DNA from: Rhodospirillaceae bacterium
GTDB lineage: Bacteria; Pseudomonadota; Alphaproteobacteria; UBA8366
Assembly (NCBI GenBank): GCA_002716125.1
Contig: PAZH01000057.1
Coordinates: forward strand, 1 to 51,649
Reading direction: 5' to 3'
Length of the DNA: 51,649 nt
Positions 43,789-51,649 of this stretch are shown here, piece by piece. A program made the position numbers and the translations under genes. Below the pieces are notes generated by a model. It was given only the letters and a program-made list of their open reading frames with translations, was not told the origin of the DNA and made no database searches. How positions within the stretch are numbered: the first letter of the stretch is position 1; each line of letters begins with the position of its first letter.

Positions 43789-44373
43789 ATGAAAGCATTG
43801 ATACGGTTCGTATTATTCTCGATGATTCTGGCGATCGCCGCTTGCGAGACGCCGATCCCGCGGCGCGATTTTCCCGAGATGACCTTCACACATCTTCCGT
43901 CGATATCATTGGATGTCGCAACAATCGACGTTGTTCAACTATTCGACCCGCCGCTCAAACCGCCGCACGTCGAACACGAGATGCCGATCCAACCGCATAT
44001 GGCAGTGAGCCGCTGGGTCTCGGACAGATTGAAGCCCACGGGCAGCAGCGGACACGCAAAAGTCACGATCCGGGACGCCAGCGTCATCGAGGAAAGGCTC
44101 AAATCCGTCGGCGGTCTTCGCGGCGCATTCACAACGGAACAGTCGGAGCGGTATGTTGGAAAGATCGAAGTCGAGATCGAAGCGGTCGGCGGTAAAGGTC
44201 TTCGCGCCGCAAGCGCCGTTGCGCGAACACAAAGAAGCCGGACGATCGCGGAGGACGCCTCCCTACGGCAGCGCGAGAGCTTTTGGTTTGAGCTGACAGA
44301 GCGGATGATGCAGGACTTCGATCGGACGTTCGAAGCGCAGATCCGACAACATTTGACGGCGTTCCTGAAGTAG
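43789..44373 (+). CDS. Putative outer-membrane or periplasmic lipoprotein
   Basis: This 194-residue protein starts with a basic-hydrophobic signal peptide (MKALIRFVLFSMILAIAAC) ending in a lipobox, with Cys19 as the lipidation site. The mature part is about 175 residues of mixed charge, with no recognised enzymatic motif and an amphipathic C terminus. It lies 47 bases after hslO and may be in the same transcript. No family was recognised. It ends 10 bases from the convergent trkH. Confidence 0.8.
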   Translation: MKALIRFVLFSMILAIAACETPIPRRDFPEMTFTHLPSISLDVATIDVVQLFDPPLKPPHVEHEMPIQPHMAVSRWVSDRLKPTGSSGHAKVTIRDASVIEERLKSVGGLRGAFTTEQSERYVGKIEVEIEAVGGKGLRAASAVARTQRSRTIAEDASLRQRESFWFELTERMMQDFDRTFEAQIRQHLTAFLK

Positions 44374-44383
44374 ATTCCGGCGC

Positions 44384-45829
44384 TTAATCCCTCCAGAAGG
44401 AGGGCAGCAACAATACCACAACCGTAAACAATTCAAGACGCCCGAGCAGCATGCCGGCGGAAAGAATCCATTTCGCACCGTCGGACAGGGTCGCAAATGT
44501 TCCCGATGGGCCGATCGTCGGCCCGAGGCCCGGACCGACATTAGAGATCGCCGTGGCGGCCCCGGATGCCGCCGTCAAGAAATCGACGCCGATCAAGCCA
44601 AGCGCAATCGCAATAACCGCATAGCTGAGAACATACAAAAAGAAAAAGGCCATCACCGAAGCGGAAACTTCTTCGGGGATCGGTTTCCGATTGTAATAAG
44701 CGAGGTAGACACCGTGCGGCTCAAGCAAGCGCCGTACTTGCGTCACGGCGGTCGCATAAAGCACTTGAAAGCGGAAAATCTTAATGCCACACGTCGTCGA
44801 GCCCGCACATCCGCCGACAAACATTAAGAAGAAAAACATCATCAGACCGAAGCTGCCCCATGCGCCGTAGTCCGCGGTCGCGTATCCGGTACCGGTGATA
44901 ATCGAGACGACATTGAACGCCGCCTCGCGCAGCGCAGTGCCGATTTCAACACCCGCCTCATATCGGTAATACGCGACGGCGAAAATCGCGATGATGACGA
45001 TAAGAAGAAACAGCCGGACCTGGTCATCCCGAATCAAAGGACGCGCGTTGCCTCTCAGCGCACGCAAATACAGGACGAACGGCAGGCTGCCGACCAACAT
45101 AAACACCACGCCGATATATTCGATTACGGGACTTTCGAAATGCGCGATCGAAGCGTCGTAGGTCGAAAACCCGCCTGTTGCAATCGTCGTCATGGCATGC
45201 GCGATCGCATCGAAACCCCGCATGCCCGCCGCCCAATAGGCAATCGCGCAAACGACGCTCGCCGCCAGATAGATGAAAGCGATATATGCGACCAATTGGG
45301 TTGTCCGCGGCATCGCTTTTTCGGACCTGTCGGACGATTCCATTCGGAAGAGCTGCATACCGCCGATCCGCAGCAACGGCAGGATCGCAATCGCCATGGC
45401 GATGACGCCGATACCGCCCAGCCATTGCAGCAAGGCACGCCAAATAAGCACCCCAGGGGGCGCCACATCCAACGAGCGGATAACGGTCGACCCCGTCGTG
45501 GTCAGGCCTGACATCGATTCGAAAAACGCATCCGTATAGCTGAGGTCCATATCGGCGAACGCAAAAGGCAGCGCTGCGAATGCGGGAATAACGAGCCAAA
45601 GCGTGGTTGTCAGCACGAAGCCTTGACGCGGTGTAATCGTTCGAATGTTGCCGCGCGACGACAAGGCGAGCGTACCGCCGACGAACAACGTAAAAACGGC
45701 GGCGGTTAGAAACACCTGCCAGTCCGGGTTGTCGGCCGCGACATCGGCGATCGCCGGCAGGCACATCGCAACCGCTAAGGGCAGCATCAGTACGCCGGTG
45801 ATGAAAAGGATAGGCCTGAAATCAAGCAC
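44384..45829 (-). CDS. trkH: TrkH-family potassium transporter subunit
   Basis: This 481-residue polytopic inner-membrane protein has the four P-loop repeats of Trk/Ktr channels: GLTTTGSTV, TIATGGFSTYDAS, SIITGTGYATADYG and ISNVGPGLGP. Each carries the selectivity-filter glycine. The translation begins at GTG 45829 (MLDFRP). It takes up K+ with a TrkA-type gating partner that is not in the window. It is convergent with the lipoprotein gene. Confidence 0.95.
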   Translation of the reverse strand: MLDFRPILFITGVLMLPLAVAMCLPAIADVAADNPDWQVFLTAAVFTLFVGGTLALSSRGNIRTITPRQGFVLTTTLWLVIPAFAALPFAFADMDLSYTDAFFESMSGLTTTGSTVIRSLDVAPPGVLIWRALLQWLGGIGVIAMAIAILPLLRIGGMQLFRMESSDRSEKAMPRTTQLVAYIAFIYLAASVVCAIAYWAAGMRGFDAIAHAMTTIATGGFSTYDASIAHFESPVIEYIGVVFMLVGSLPFVLYLRALRGNARPLIRDDQVRLFLLIVIIAIFAVAYYRYEAGVEIGTALREAAFNVVSIITGTGYATADYGAWGSFGLMMFFFLMFVGGCAGSTTCGIKIFRFQVLYATAVTQVRRLLEPHGVYLAYYNRKPIPEEVSASVMAFFFLYVLSYAVIAIALGLIGVDFLTAASGAATAISNVGPGLGPTIGPSGTFATLSDGAKWILSAGMLLGRLELFTVVVLLLPSFWRD

Positions 45830-45922
45830 GTCTCACACGTCCGGGCTGAATCACGCAGCCATCATGATCCGTTCAAGAATGGGGTTTGTCCAGGGAGGCG
45901 ATAATCCATCGCTAGTCAAAGG

Positions 45923-46537
45923 TTATTGCCGAATGTTCGATTCGAATTCCAATCGTGTTTTCGCATCGTCGCGGAAGGCGCCTAACATTCGGCTGGTGAC
46001 CATTGAAACACCGGGCTTCTTGACCCCGCGGGTCGTCATGCATTGATGCTCGGCTTCGATGACAACGGCAGTCCCACGCGGCTGTATCGCTCTTTCGATC
46101 GCATTCGCGATCTGCGAGGTCAGGCGTTCTTGAATCTGCAATCGACGCGCATAGGCTTCGACGACGCGTGCAATCTTGCTGATCCCTACGACACGCCGGT
46201 TCGGCAGGTAAGCAACGTGTGCCTTACCGATAATCGGCACGACATGATGCTCGCAGTGAGAAACGAACTCGATATCTCGCAAGACGACCATTTCGTCATA
46301 TCCGTTCGTTTCTTCGAAGGTGCGCTCCAAATACGCCGCCGGATCGATGTGATAGCCAGCAAAGAACTCTTCGTACGCCTTTACCACACGGCGCGGCGTA
46401 TCGACCAAACCCTCACGGTCGGGGTCGTCGCCCGCCCACAAGAGAAGCGTCCGGACAGCTTCTTCAGCGGCTTCGCGGCTTACGGGAGCCGCCTCGGTCT
46501 GCACGACAGAAGCGTCTGTGACCGCGTCGCGATTCAT
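45923..46537 (-). CDS. folE: GTP cyclohydrolase I
   Basis: ATG at 46537 gives 204 residues; the longer frame to 46576 depends on a TTG start. The enzyme makes dihydroneopterin triphosphate, the first step to folate. The zinc site is visible as SHCEHHVVP and the partner cysteine in [16 protein letters not shown]. The [21 protein letters not shown] segment is classic. It is transcribed away from apaG with 61 bases between the genes, possibly in one transcript. Confidence 0.97.
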   Translation of the reverse strand: MNRDAVTDASVVQTEAAPVSREAAEEAVRTLLLWAGDDPDREGLVDTPRRVVKAYEEFFAGYHIDPAAYLERTFEETNGYDEMVVLRDIEFVSHCEHHVVPIIGKAHVAYLPNRRVVGISKIARVVEAYARRLQIQERLTSQIANAIERAIQPRGTAVVIEAEHQCMTTRGVKKPGVSMVTSRMLGAFRDDAKTRLEFESNIRQ

Positions 46538-46598
46538 ATTGTTATTGTCCAAGTTCAATGCGCCCTTTCGGCCCAACTTGTCCGATCCGCCAACGTGA

Positions 46599-47003
46599 TT
46601 AATTCAAATTGACCGCTTGATGGGGGCTGTCGAGAGAGAATGCCGGTATTTCGACATCGAACTGCTCGCCGGTAGCCAATTCCATTTGGTAGACACCTGC
46701 CATAATGCCCGACGGCGTCGGCAGCGGCGTACCGCTCGTGTACTCGAAGGCGTCACCCGGGTCCAAAACCGGTTGCTCGCCTACAACCCCGGGGCCCCGC
46801 ACTTCCTGCACACGCCCCAAAGCATCGGTTATGCGCCAGTAACGCGTACGTAACTGCACCTGCTCGTTGCCGTCGTTCACAATCTCGACGTGATACGCCC
46901 AGACATAGTGACCTTCGTCCGGCTCCGACTGATCATCGAGATAGAATGGGCGCACGACGACCTTTATGCCGCGCGTAACCGATTCGTATTTTCCTGTATC
47001 CAG
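46599..47003 (-). CDS. apaG: ApaG domain protein with an unclear start codon
   Basis: ApaG is a small fibronectin-III-like cytoplasmic protein. Visible hallmarks are [46 protein letters not shown] and [13 protein letters not shown]. The GTG at 46955 would omit the first beta strand ([12 protein letters not shown]), which is readable in frame upstream and matches the family. No ATG, GTG or TTG lies upstream in frame for at least 30 codons. A CTG at 47003, eight bases after GAAGGA, is the best upstream candidate and is used here. The start is uncertain. Confidence 0.85.
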   Translation of the reverse strand: MDTGKYESVTRGIKVVVRPFYLDDQSEPDEGHYVWAYHVEIVNDGNEQVQLRTRYWRITDALGRVQEVRGPGVVGEQPVLDPGDAFEYTSGTPLPTPSGIMAGVYQMELATGEQFDVEIPAFSLDSPHQAVNLN

Positions 47004-47086
47004 CGGACTATTCCTTCGCCGTTTGACTGCTTCATATGGCGCTGAGGACTCACAATGTCCAGTCCAACAATACCCGGCCTTGAGCG

Positions 47087-47575
47087 TTAAGACGCAGGGT
47101 TTCGCTTCTTCAGCAAAAACTTCTGTTCGCCATCGAGCACCAATTCGCGATCTTGGTTGTGAATCGTCGACTTCATGGTCACCACACCGGTCGAACGCTG
47201 CTCCTCGAGGGCGGTGATCTCGAGCATCGAATAAAGCGTGTCGCCGTTATAGACCGGCTTCAAAAACCGCGAGGATTGCTCGAGGAAGCCGACCAGGGAA
47301 TCGCTTACGACAAACGGAAACCATCCGGCACCCGGCGCCGTCTGAATCAATGTTTGGAAACCGTGCGCAACCAGCCCGCGATGGCCGTGGCGTTTGCAGT
47401 ACTCGATATCGTAGTGAATAGGATGATTGTCCCCGGACGCCAGCTGAAAAGCCGAGAACAAGGCATCCGTCATTGTGCGCGACGGAATATAAAACTTCTG
47501 CCCGATCTCGAGATCCTCAAAATAACTGGAATCGAAAGGTTTATGATTTTCAGGATCGAAATTCGCGTCTGTCAT
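47087..47575 (-). CDS. MaoC-family (R)-specific enoyl-CoA hydratase-like protein
   Basis: This 162-residue hot-dog-fold protein has the hydratase motif [28 protein letters not shown] with the catalytic Asp/His pair. Such proteins hydrate 2-enoyl-CoA or act on related thioesters. It lies 12 bases downstream of the CaiB CoA-transferase gene in the same direction, so the pair probably activates an acid to a CoA thioester and then hydrates it. The original substrate is unknown. Confidence 0.92.
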   Translation of the reverse strand: MTDANFDPENHKPFDSSYFEDLEIGQKFYIPSRTMTDALFSAFQLASGDNHPIHYDIEYCKRHGHRGLVAHGFQTLIQTAPGAGWFPFVVSDSLVGFLEQSSRFLKPVYNGDTLYSMLEITALEEQRSTGVVTMKSTIHNQDRELVLDGEQKFLLKKRNPAS

Positions 47576-47587
47576 AGGATCTTCTCA

Positions 47588-48760
47588 TTATGATTTTGGC
47601 ATATGAACGGCGCCGCTATCCGCAAGCTCGCCGAGTTCGGCATCTGACAAACCGAGACCTTTTAGGATTTCGCGGCCATGCTGGCCAATCGCCGGCGCTA
47701 ACAATTCCGGGTCAAAAACGGTACCCGGAATGATCGGCACTTCGACCGGCCCAGAATCGGGTTGCGCGATCAGACCAACGGATTCCGAGGCTCTGACATG
47801 CGTGTCCGACAGCCAATCGGAAACCGTGTTGATGGGATTGCTGAGGACTTCATTCGCGTGAAGGCGCTCGACCCACTCGTCCGTCGTACGTGTCTTCATG
47901 AGATCGACGAACATGGCGCGGAGTTCCTCTGCGTTCTGTTTGCGATGCTCCGCGTCGACGTAGCGAGGATCGTCAAGCAACTCCGTCTTATCCGCCGCCC
48001 GGCACAAACGCGCGAAATGCTCTTCCTTCACGATGGAAAAGACCACCCAGCCGTCACTCGTCTGATAGGCGCCGGCGGGCGGGTGTAGAACCCGATCCTG
48101 ACCCGCTTCCATTTGTGCTTCGGCCACTTTTTGCGCCAAGAACGATGCAGTGGTGCGCATGAGATCGAATTGCAGCCACCGGCCGCCATCCCCCGCGCGA
48201 CGCGCGTAAAGGGCCGCCTGCAACGCCTGAAACGCGTGCAGCGCCGCCGCCGTATCGACAGCGAGCATTCCGACCCGCTGCGGCGTGCCGTCCGGGCGTT
48301 GGTTTAATGTCATCAAGCCGGTGAAAGCCTGCAGGATACTGTCTGTCGCCGGGCGGTTCGCATATGGGCCGTCCTGCCCGAAGCCACTGACGGATACATA
48401 CAGAACATCAGGGCTTAACGCGCGGATCTGCTCATACGAGATATCCAAACGTGCCGCGACGCCAGGCCGGAAACTCTCTAGAAAGACGTCGCAATCTTTC
48501 GCGAGCGAATGAACGATGTCGCGGGCACGCGGTTCCTTCAAGTTCAGAGAAATACTCCGCTTGCCACGGTTCCCGACGATATGCAGCGCCGTTTGTCCGG
48601 CGATGTTCTGGCCGATATTGCGGGCCCAGTCGCCTTCCGGCGGCTCAATTTTGATGACGTCGGCGCCATAGAGGGCGAGCAACCCGGCGCAGTAAGGGGC
48701 CGCAAAGCCTTGGCTGGCGTCGACGACCTTTAGGCCTTTGTAAGGTTTATCCTGTCCCAT
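47588..48760 (-). CDS. CaiB/BaiF family CoA-transferase, second copy
   Basis: The ATG at 48760 gives 390 residues; ATG codons at 48772 and 48799 are alternatives and none has a strong ribosome binding site. The fold is seen in YKGLKVVDASQGFAAPYCAGLLALYGADVIKIEPPEGD, NRGKRSISLNLKE and the probable catalytic Asp in VGMLAVDTAAALHAF. It is distinct from the copy at 15651. It is coupled to the MaoC gene, an arrangement common in CoA-dependent catabolic operons. Confidence 0.93.
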   Translation of the reverse strand: MGQDKPYKGLKVVDASQGFAAPYCAGLLALYGADVIKIEPPEGDWARNIGQNIAGQTALHIVGNRGKRSISLNLKEPRARDIVHSLAKDCDVFLESFRPGVAARLDISYEQIRALSPDVLYVSVSGFGQDGPYANRPATDSILQAFTGLMTLNQRPDGTPQRVGMLAVDTAAALHAFQALQAALYARRAGDGGRWLQFDLMRTTASFLAQKVAEAQMEAGQDRVLHPPAGAYQTSDGWVVFSIVKEEHFARLCRAADKTELLDDPRYVDAEHRKQNAEELRAMFVDLMKTRTTDEWVERLHANEVLSNPINTVSDWLSDTHVRASESVGLIAQPDSGPVEVPIIPGTVFDPELLAPAIGQHGREILKGLGLSDAELGELADSGAVHMPKS

Positions 48761-48877
48761 AGGCAGGAACATTAGGGCGTTCGGCTGGGGATCAAGCAAG
48801 GGAATTTAACGGGGCCGTCCGGCCGTCTGCGAACGAAGACGTACGCGTACAGCCGTTTGGCAACCGCTCAATCTCAA

Positions 48878-49852
48878 TCATTCACTCGAGACGGAGCATG
48901 AACCCCCGCCAAGAACACAGAATTTGGCGCAATGCGGATGGTTCAATTTGACCGTTTTATCTGTATCTTTCAAAGTGTTACCAAGATCAAACGCTGTATC
49001 GTACGGCAAAAGCGTACACGGCAGGACCGTCGGCTCTGACGCACCTTTACGCTTTACGATCATGCGTGACGTTGCACACATCATGTCGTCCGGATTGACA
49101 TCCAAAATCGACCAACATGCCTCGGTGATCTCTGGCACATCGAGCGTTTCGTCCATCTCCGGGAAGAGAACCAGTTGGGATGCATCGAAAGCGTCCACCG
49201 CGATGTTTTCACGCTTGCACAAGCGCTCAAAGCCCGATCGCAGCGCTTCTTCCGTCTCGTTCCAAAGGGTGCGACCGGCAATATGCACATTGAATCCGTT
49301 GTCGCTGAGCCATTTCAATCCGACGAGCGCGGTCTCGAATGCCCGGTCGCCACGATAAAGGTTATGGAGCGAAGCCGAATAATGATCCAGGGAGACACGA
49401 ATGGTGATCTGATCCCCAAAACGGGCCTGCAGGTCCAAGAGCGCCGACGCGCATTTCATCATCGGACGCATGGCATTAGTTAAAATCAACACGGGGTGGC
49501 CGCGTTCGGCACTTTCGGAAATCATGCCCAGAAAATCGGGGTTCATAAACGGTTCGCCGCCCGTGAAGGCGATCTCGGCAGCGGCCGATTCAGTGGCCTG
49601 TAATTCGTCTAAAAACGCAACGACTTCCCCGGCCGTCAAATAAACCAACCGATCGTTGGCCGGGCTTGATTCGATGTAGCAGTTGCTGCATGTCAAATTG
49701 CAGAGCGTCCCGGTGTTGAACCAAAGCGTTCGCAAACCCGTCAGATGAACCGACGCACGCGTTTCACCTGTTTTGGTGATGTCGGGGTCATTGAATTTTG
49801 CCTTTTCCAACAAGGAATTATGTAGCGTACCGACGTCCGTCATTTGATCCAT
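48878..49852 (-). CDS. Radical SAM protein with SPASM-like C-terminal cluster
   Basis: This 324-residue enzyme has the radical SAM cluster CxxxCxxC in TLCNLTCSNCYIESS (around residue 52), the GGEPFMNPDF motif for SAM, and a barrel region to about 225. The C-terminal cysteines (LPC, then HCAKFCVLGGGSC) and the intervening GN of DLGNTLKD resemble a SPASM/twitch auxiliary cluster domain. Such proteins modify peptides or small molecules. No precursor peptide ORF was found within 200 bases. It is divergent from the MocR regulator. Confidence 0.9.
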   Translation of the reverse strand: MDQMTDVGTLHNSLLEKAKFNDPDITKTGETRASVHLTGLRTLWFNTGTLCNLTCSNCYIESSPANDRLVYLTAGEVVAFLDELQATESAAAEIAFTGGEPFMNPDFLGMISESAERGHPVLILTNAMRPMMKCASALLDLQARFGDQITIRVSLDHYSASLHNLYRGDRAFETALVGLKWLSDNGFNVHIAGRTLWNETEEALRSGFERLCKRENIAVDAFDASQLVLFPEMDETLDVPEITEACWSILDVNPDDMMCATSRMIVKRKGASEPTVLPCTLLPYDTAFDLGNTLKDTDKTVKLNHPHCAKFCVLGGGSCSVSSE

Positions 49853-50035
49853 GCATGTCCGTTATTTAAGGCGGTGCAATTTGATGATGCATGCGTTTGG
49901 TAAATCAATAAAAGCTTATTGACCAGCCAATCACAATGACATTCGTGTGAGGCGGCCGCGAGCGGATTCACCAAAACGGATTGGTCATTTTGAGTTAAAA
50001 GTTTATCTTTTAAAGGCCAATTAAGAGGTCCATTC
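49853..50035. promoter_or_regulatory. Radical SAM-MocR divergent promoter region with repeats
   Basis: CCAAT occurs at 49927-49931 and 50017-50021, with ATTGG at 49980-49984. TGACCA (49920-49925) and TGGTCA (49982-49987) form an inverted pair 56 bases apart. A possible MocR promoter overlaps one arm: TTGGTC at 49981-49986 and TATCTT at 50004-50009, spaced 17. MocR regulators usually bind repeats near their own -35, so these are candidate operators. Confidence 0.4.
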
Positions 50036-51514
50036 GTGAAACGTTCCGTTGCAGCGCATCTCGCTGCTCTTTCCATCGACGCGACATCCGACGAGCCGCT
50101 TTACCGGCAACTTTATTTTGCCATCCGAGAGGCGATCCTTTCGGGGCGGTTGAAGCCGGGGCAGCGACTACCAGCTTCCCGATCGCTCGCCGCGGACCTT
50201 AAACTCTCGCGCAACACAGTCGTGACCGCGTTCGACCAACTCGTCGCCGAAGGGTATATCGACGGCCGCACCGGCGCCGGTACCTATGTTTCTTCCACGT
50301 TGCCGGAAGAATTGCTCAATGCCCGTATGGCGGGGAATGGAAAGGCGTCGCATAAATCCCGGCGACGGGGCCCGTCCAAGCGCGGCGCCTATCTCGCCTC
50401 CATCGGCGGCCGTGGCGCCACACGCCCCCGGGCCTTTTCGCCGGGCCTCCCGGAATTGGTGGAGTTTCCCTTTGAAGAATGGGGCCGGCTTCTGGGACGG
50501 CGTTGGCGACGCCCGCCACGCAGCTTTCTTGTTGGAAACGATCCCATCGGTTACGCGCCGCTCCGGAATGCGATTGCAACTTATTTAGGGGCCGCCCGCG
50601 CCGTCCGCTGTTCTCCGGACCAAGTCATCATTGTCTCGGGCGCACAACAGGCGCTCGACCTCACCGCACGCGTGCTGATCGATCCCGGCGACACCGTTTG
50701 GATGGAAGAGCCCGGATTCCACGGAATGCGCGGCGCCCTACTGGCGGCCGGCGCAAAACTCGCCCCCGTACCGGTGGATGACGAAGGATTGAGCGTAACG
50801 GCTGGGCAGGAGATCGCGCCGGAAGCCCGCCTCGCCTGTGTATCGCCGTCGCACCAATACCCGCTTGGCATTACCATGAGCCTGCCGCGGCGCTTGGAAT
50901 TGCTCGAATGGGCCCGGGTTGCCGACGCCTTTATCCTCGAAGATGACTATGACAGCGAATATCGATATCGCGGCCGTCCGCTTGCCGCTTTGCAGGGCTT
51001 GGATGAAGAGGGACGGGTCATCTATATCGGCACGATGAGCAAGGTTATGTTTCCCGGTTTACGGATCGGCTACATGGTCGTGCCCGATGACCTGGTCGAT
51101 GCCTTCAGAGCGATTCGAATTCTGATCGACACGCATCCCTCGTCGATTGCGCAAGCCGCGCTCGCAGATTTTATCACGGAAGGATTTCTAAGCGCGCATA
51201 TTAGACGCATGCGCTCCCTTTACGAAGAACGGCAACAGTCGTTGATCAAATCTGTATCGGCCCATTTAGGCGGTATTCTCTCCATCGAGCCGCAAGATGC
51301 CGGCATGCATTTGCTCGGCATGCTGGATGATCGCTTCACGGATATCGAATTTGCAAAACGGGCCGGCGATTCGGGCATCCAAGCACCGGCTTTATCGGCC
51401 TTCTACGATACTTCCCCGAAGCAAAACGGCTTTCTCTTGGGTTACGCGGGCGTCGATGAGAAAGAAATCAATGATGGCACCAAAGCGCTGGCAGCGGTAT
51501 TCGCCGACGCTTGA
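50036..51514 (+). CDS. MocR-subfamily (GntR/aminotransferase) regulator
   Basis: The GTG at 50036 gives 492 residues. An N-terminal GntR winged helix (EPLYRQLYFAIREAILSGRLKPGQRLPASRSLAADLKLSRNTV, residues 20-62) is joined by a linker rich in basic residues (about 95-130) to an aminotransferase-I-like domain. The PLP-binding lysine is in GTMSKVMFPGLRIGY, with LEDDYDSEYRY upstream. MocR proteins such as PdxR and GabR sense PLP adducts and commonly control a divergent neighbour. Here that is the radical SAM gene. Confidence 0.95.
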   Translation: MKRSVAAHLAALSIDATSDEPLYRQLYFAIREAILSGRLKPGQRLPASRSLAADLKLSRNTVVTAFDQLVAEGYIDGRTGAGTYVSSTLPEELLNARMAGNGKASHKSRRRGPSKRGAYLASIGGRGATRPRAFSPGLPELVEFPFEEWGRLLGRRWRRPPRSFLVGNDPIGYAPLRNAIATYLGAARAVRCSPDQVIIVSGAQQALDLTARVLIDPGDTVWMEEPGFHGMRGALLAAGAKLAPVPVDDEGLSVTAGQEIAPEARLACVSPSHQYPLGITMSLPRRLELLEWARVADAFILEDDYDSEYRYRGRPLAALQGLDEEGRVIYIGTMSKVMFPGLRIGYMVVPDDLVDAFRAIRILIDTHPSSIAQAALADFITEGFLSAHIRRMRSLYEERQQSLIKSVSAHLGGILSIEPQDAGMHLLGMLDDRFTDIEFAKRAGDSGIQAPALSAFYDTSPKQNGFLLGYAGVDEKEINDGTKALAAVFADA

Positions 51515-51550
51515 ATTCGCAACTGAATTTACTTAAGACTTTGACGAGAA

Positions 51551-51624
51551 GCGGGTGTAGCTCAACGGTAGAGCAGGAGCTTCCCAAGCTCAAGACGGGG
51601 GTTCAACTCCCCTCACCCGCTCCA
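51551..51624 (+). tRNA. tRNA-Gly (anticodon CCC)
   Basis: A full 74-base cloverleaf: acceptor GCGGGTG pairs with CACCCGC, D arm GCTC/GAGC, anticodon loop TTCCCAA with anticodon CCC, T arm GGGGG-TTCAACT-CCCCT (last pair G-T), and an encoded CCA end. The anticodon stem GGAGC/GCTCA has a mismatch at its outermost pair. It closely resembles glycine CCC tRNAs of other bacteria. It lies 36 bases after the MocR gene. Confidence 0.95.
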
Positions 51625-51649
51625 CTTTCTGCTCATCTCTGGCTTACAA

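Noticed and set aside
1..51649. CRISPR array, prophage or insertion sequence
   Set aside because: No regularly spaced repeats, cas genes, integrase or transposase were seen.

Overview
This 51.6 kb window reads as chromosomal DNA of a Rhodospirillales-like alphaproteobacterium. The evidence is moderately high GC, mixed ATG/GTG starts, and the proteins and local orders seen: argD-argF-hslO, a LysR and an Lrp regulator beside greA and carB, and a methyltransferase convergent with recX. There is no phage, plasmid, transposase or CRISPR signal. The only RNA gene found is a tRNA-Gly(CCC) at the right end.

The left half (about 1-26.3 kb) is accessory catabolic DNA rich in oxygenases. It opens inside a hyuA (hydantoinase/oxoprolinase A) gene, followed by a palindromic repeat and a hyuB gene interrupted by an in-frame TAA. 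Next come a small methyltransferase, a plus-strand operon (Baeyer-Villiger monooxygenase, TauD dioxygenase, FAH-type hydratase, MFS carrier), a convergent second MFS carrier, a small acidic ORF and htpX. A minus-strand operon follows (LLM flavoprotein, FAD monooxygenase, two AhpD/CMD proteins). A plus-strand operon then encodes a CaiB CoA-transferase, two tandem TauD paralogues, an SDR and a BLUF blue-light sensor. A HAD protein and a PF10014-like dioxygenase are convergent. Finally, a two-subunit ThDP decarboxylase diverges from a set encoding a cupin, an AtzG-like small subunit, an amidase, an LLM oxidoreductase and a DUF1028 protein. The substrates are unknown. The logic resembles import of a carbon or nitrogen compound, oxygenative cleavage, amide hydrolysis and CoA transfer.

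The middle (26.5-36.2 kb) is a more conserved regulatory and housekeeping block (LysR, Lrp, greA, carB). It contains a three-gene operon of an ELM1-family protein, a 2OG-Fe(II) oxygenase and a large protein of unknown function, transcribed divergently from the Lrp gene. A perfect 12-bp palindrome lies between them. This is the best candidate for an undescribed system in the window.

The right part (36.3-51.6 kb) is mostly housekeeping and small-molecule metabolism: aldo/keto reductase, NUDIX hydrolase, an Fe-S protein and DUF985 cupin pair, a methyltransferase, recX, argD-argF-hslO, a lipoprotein, trkH, folE, apaG, MaoC, a second CaiB, a radical SAM/SPASM protein divergent from a MocR regulator, and the tRNA. 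Family calls come from motifs recognised by eye. No database search was run.
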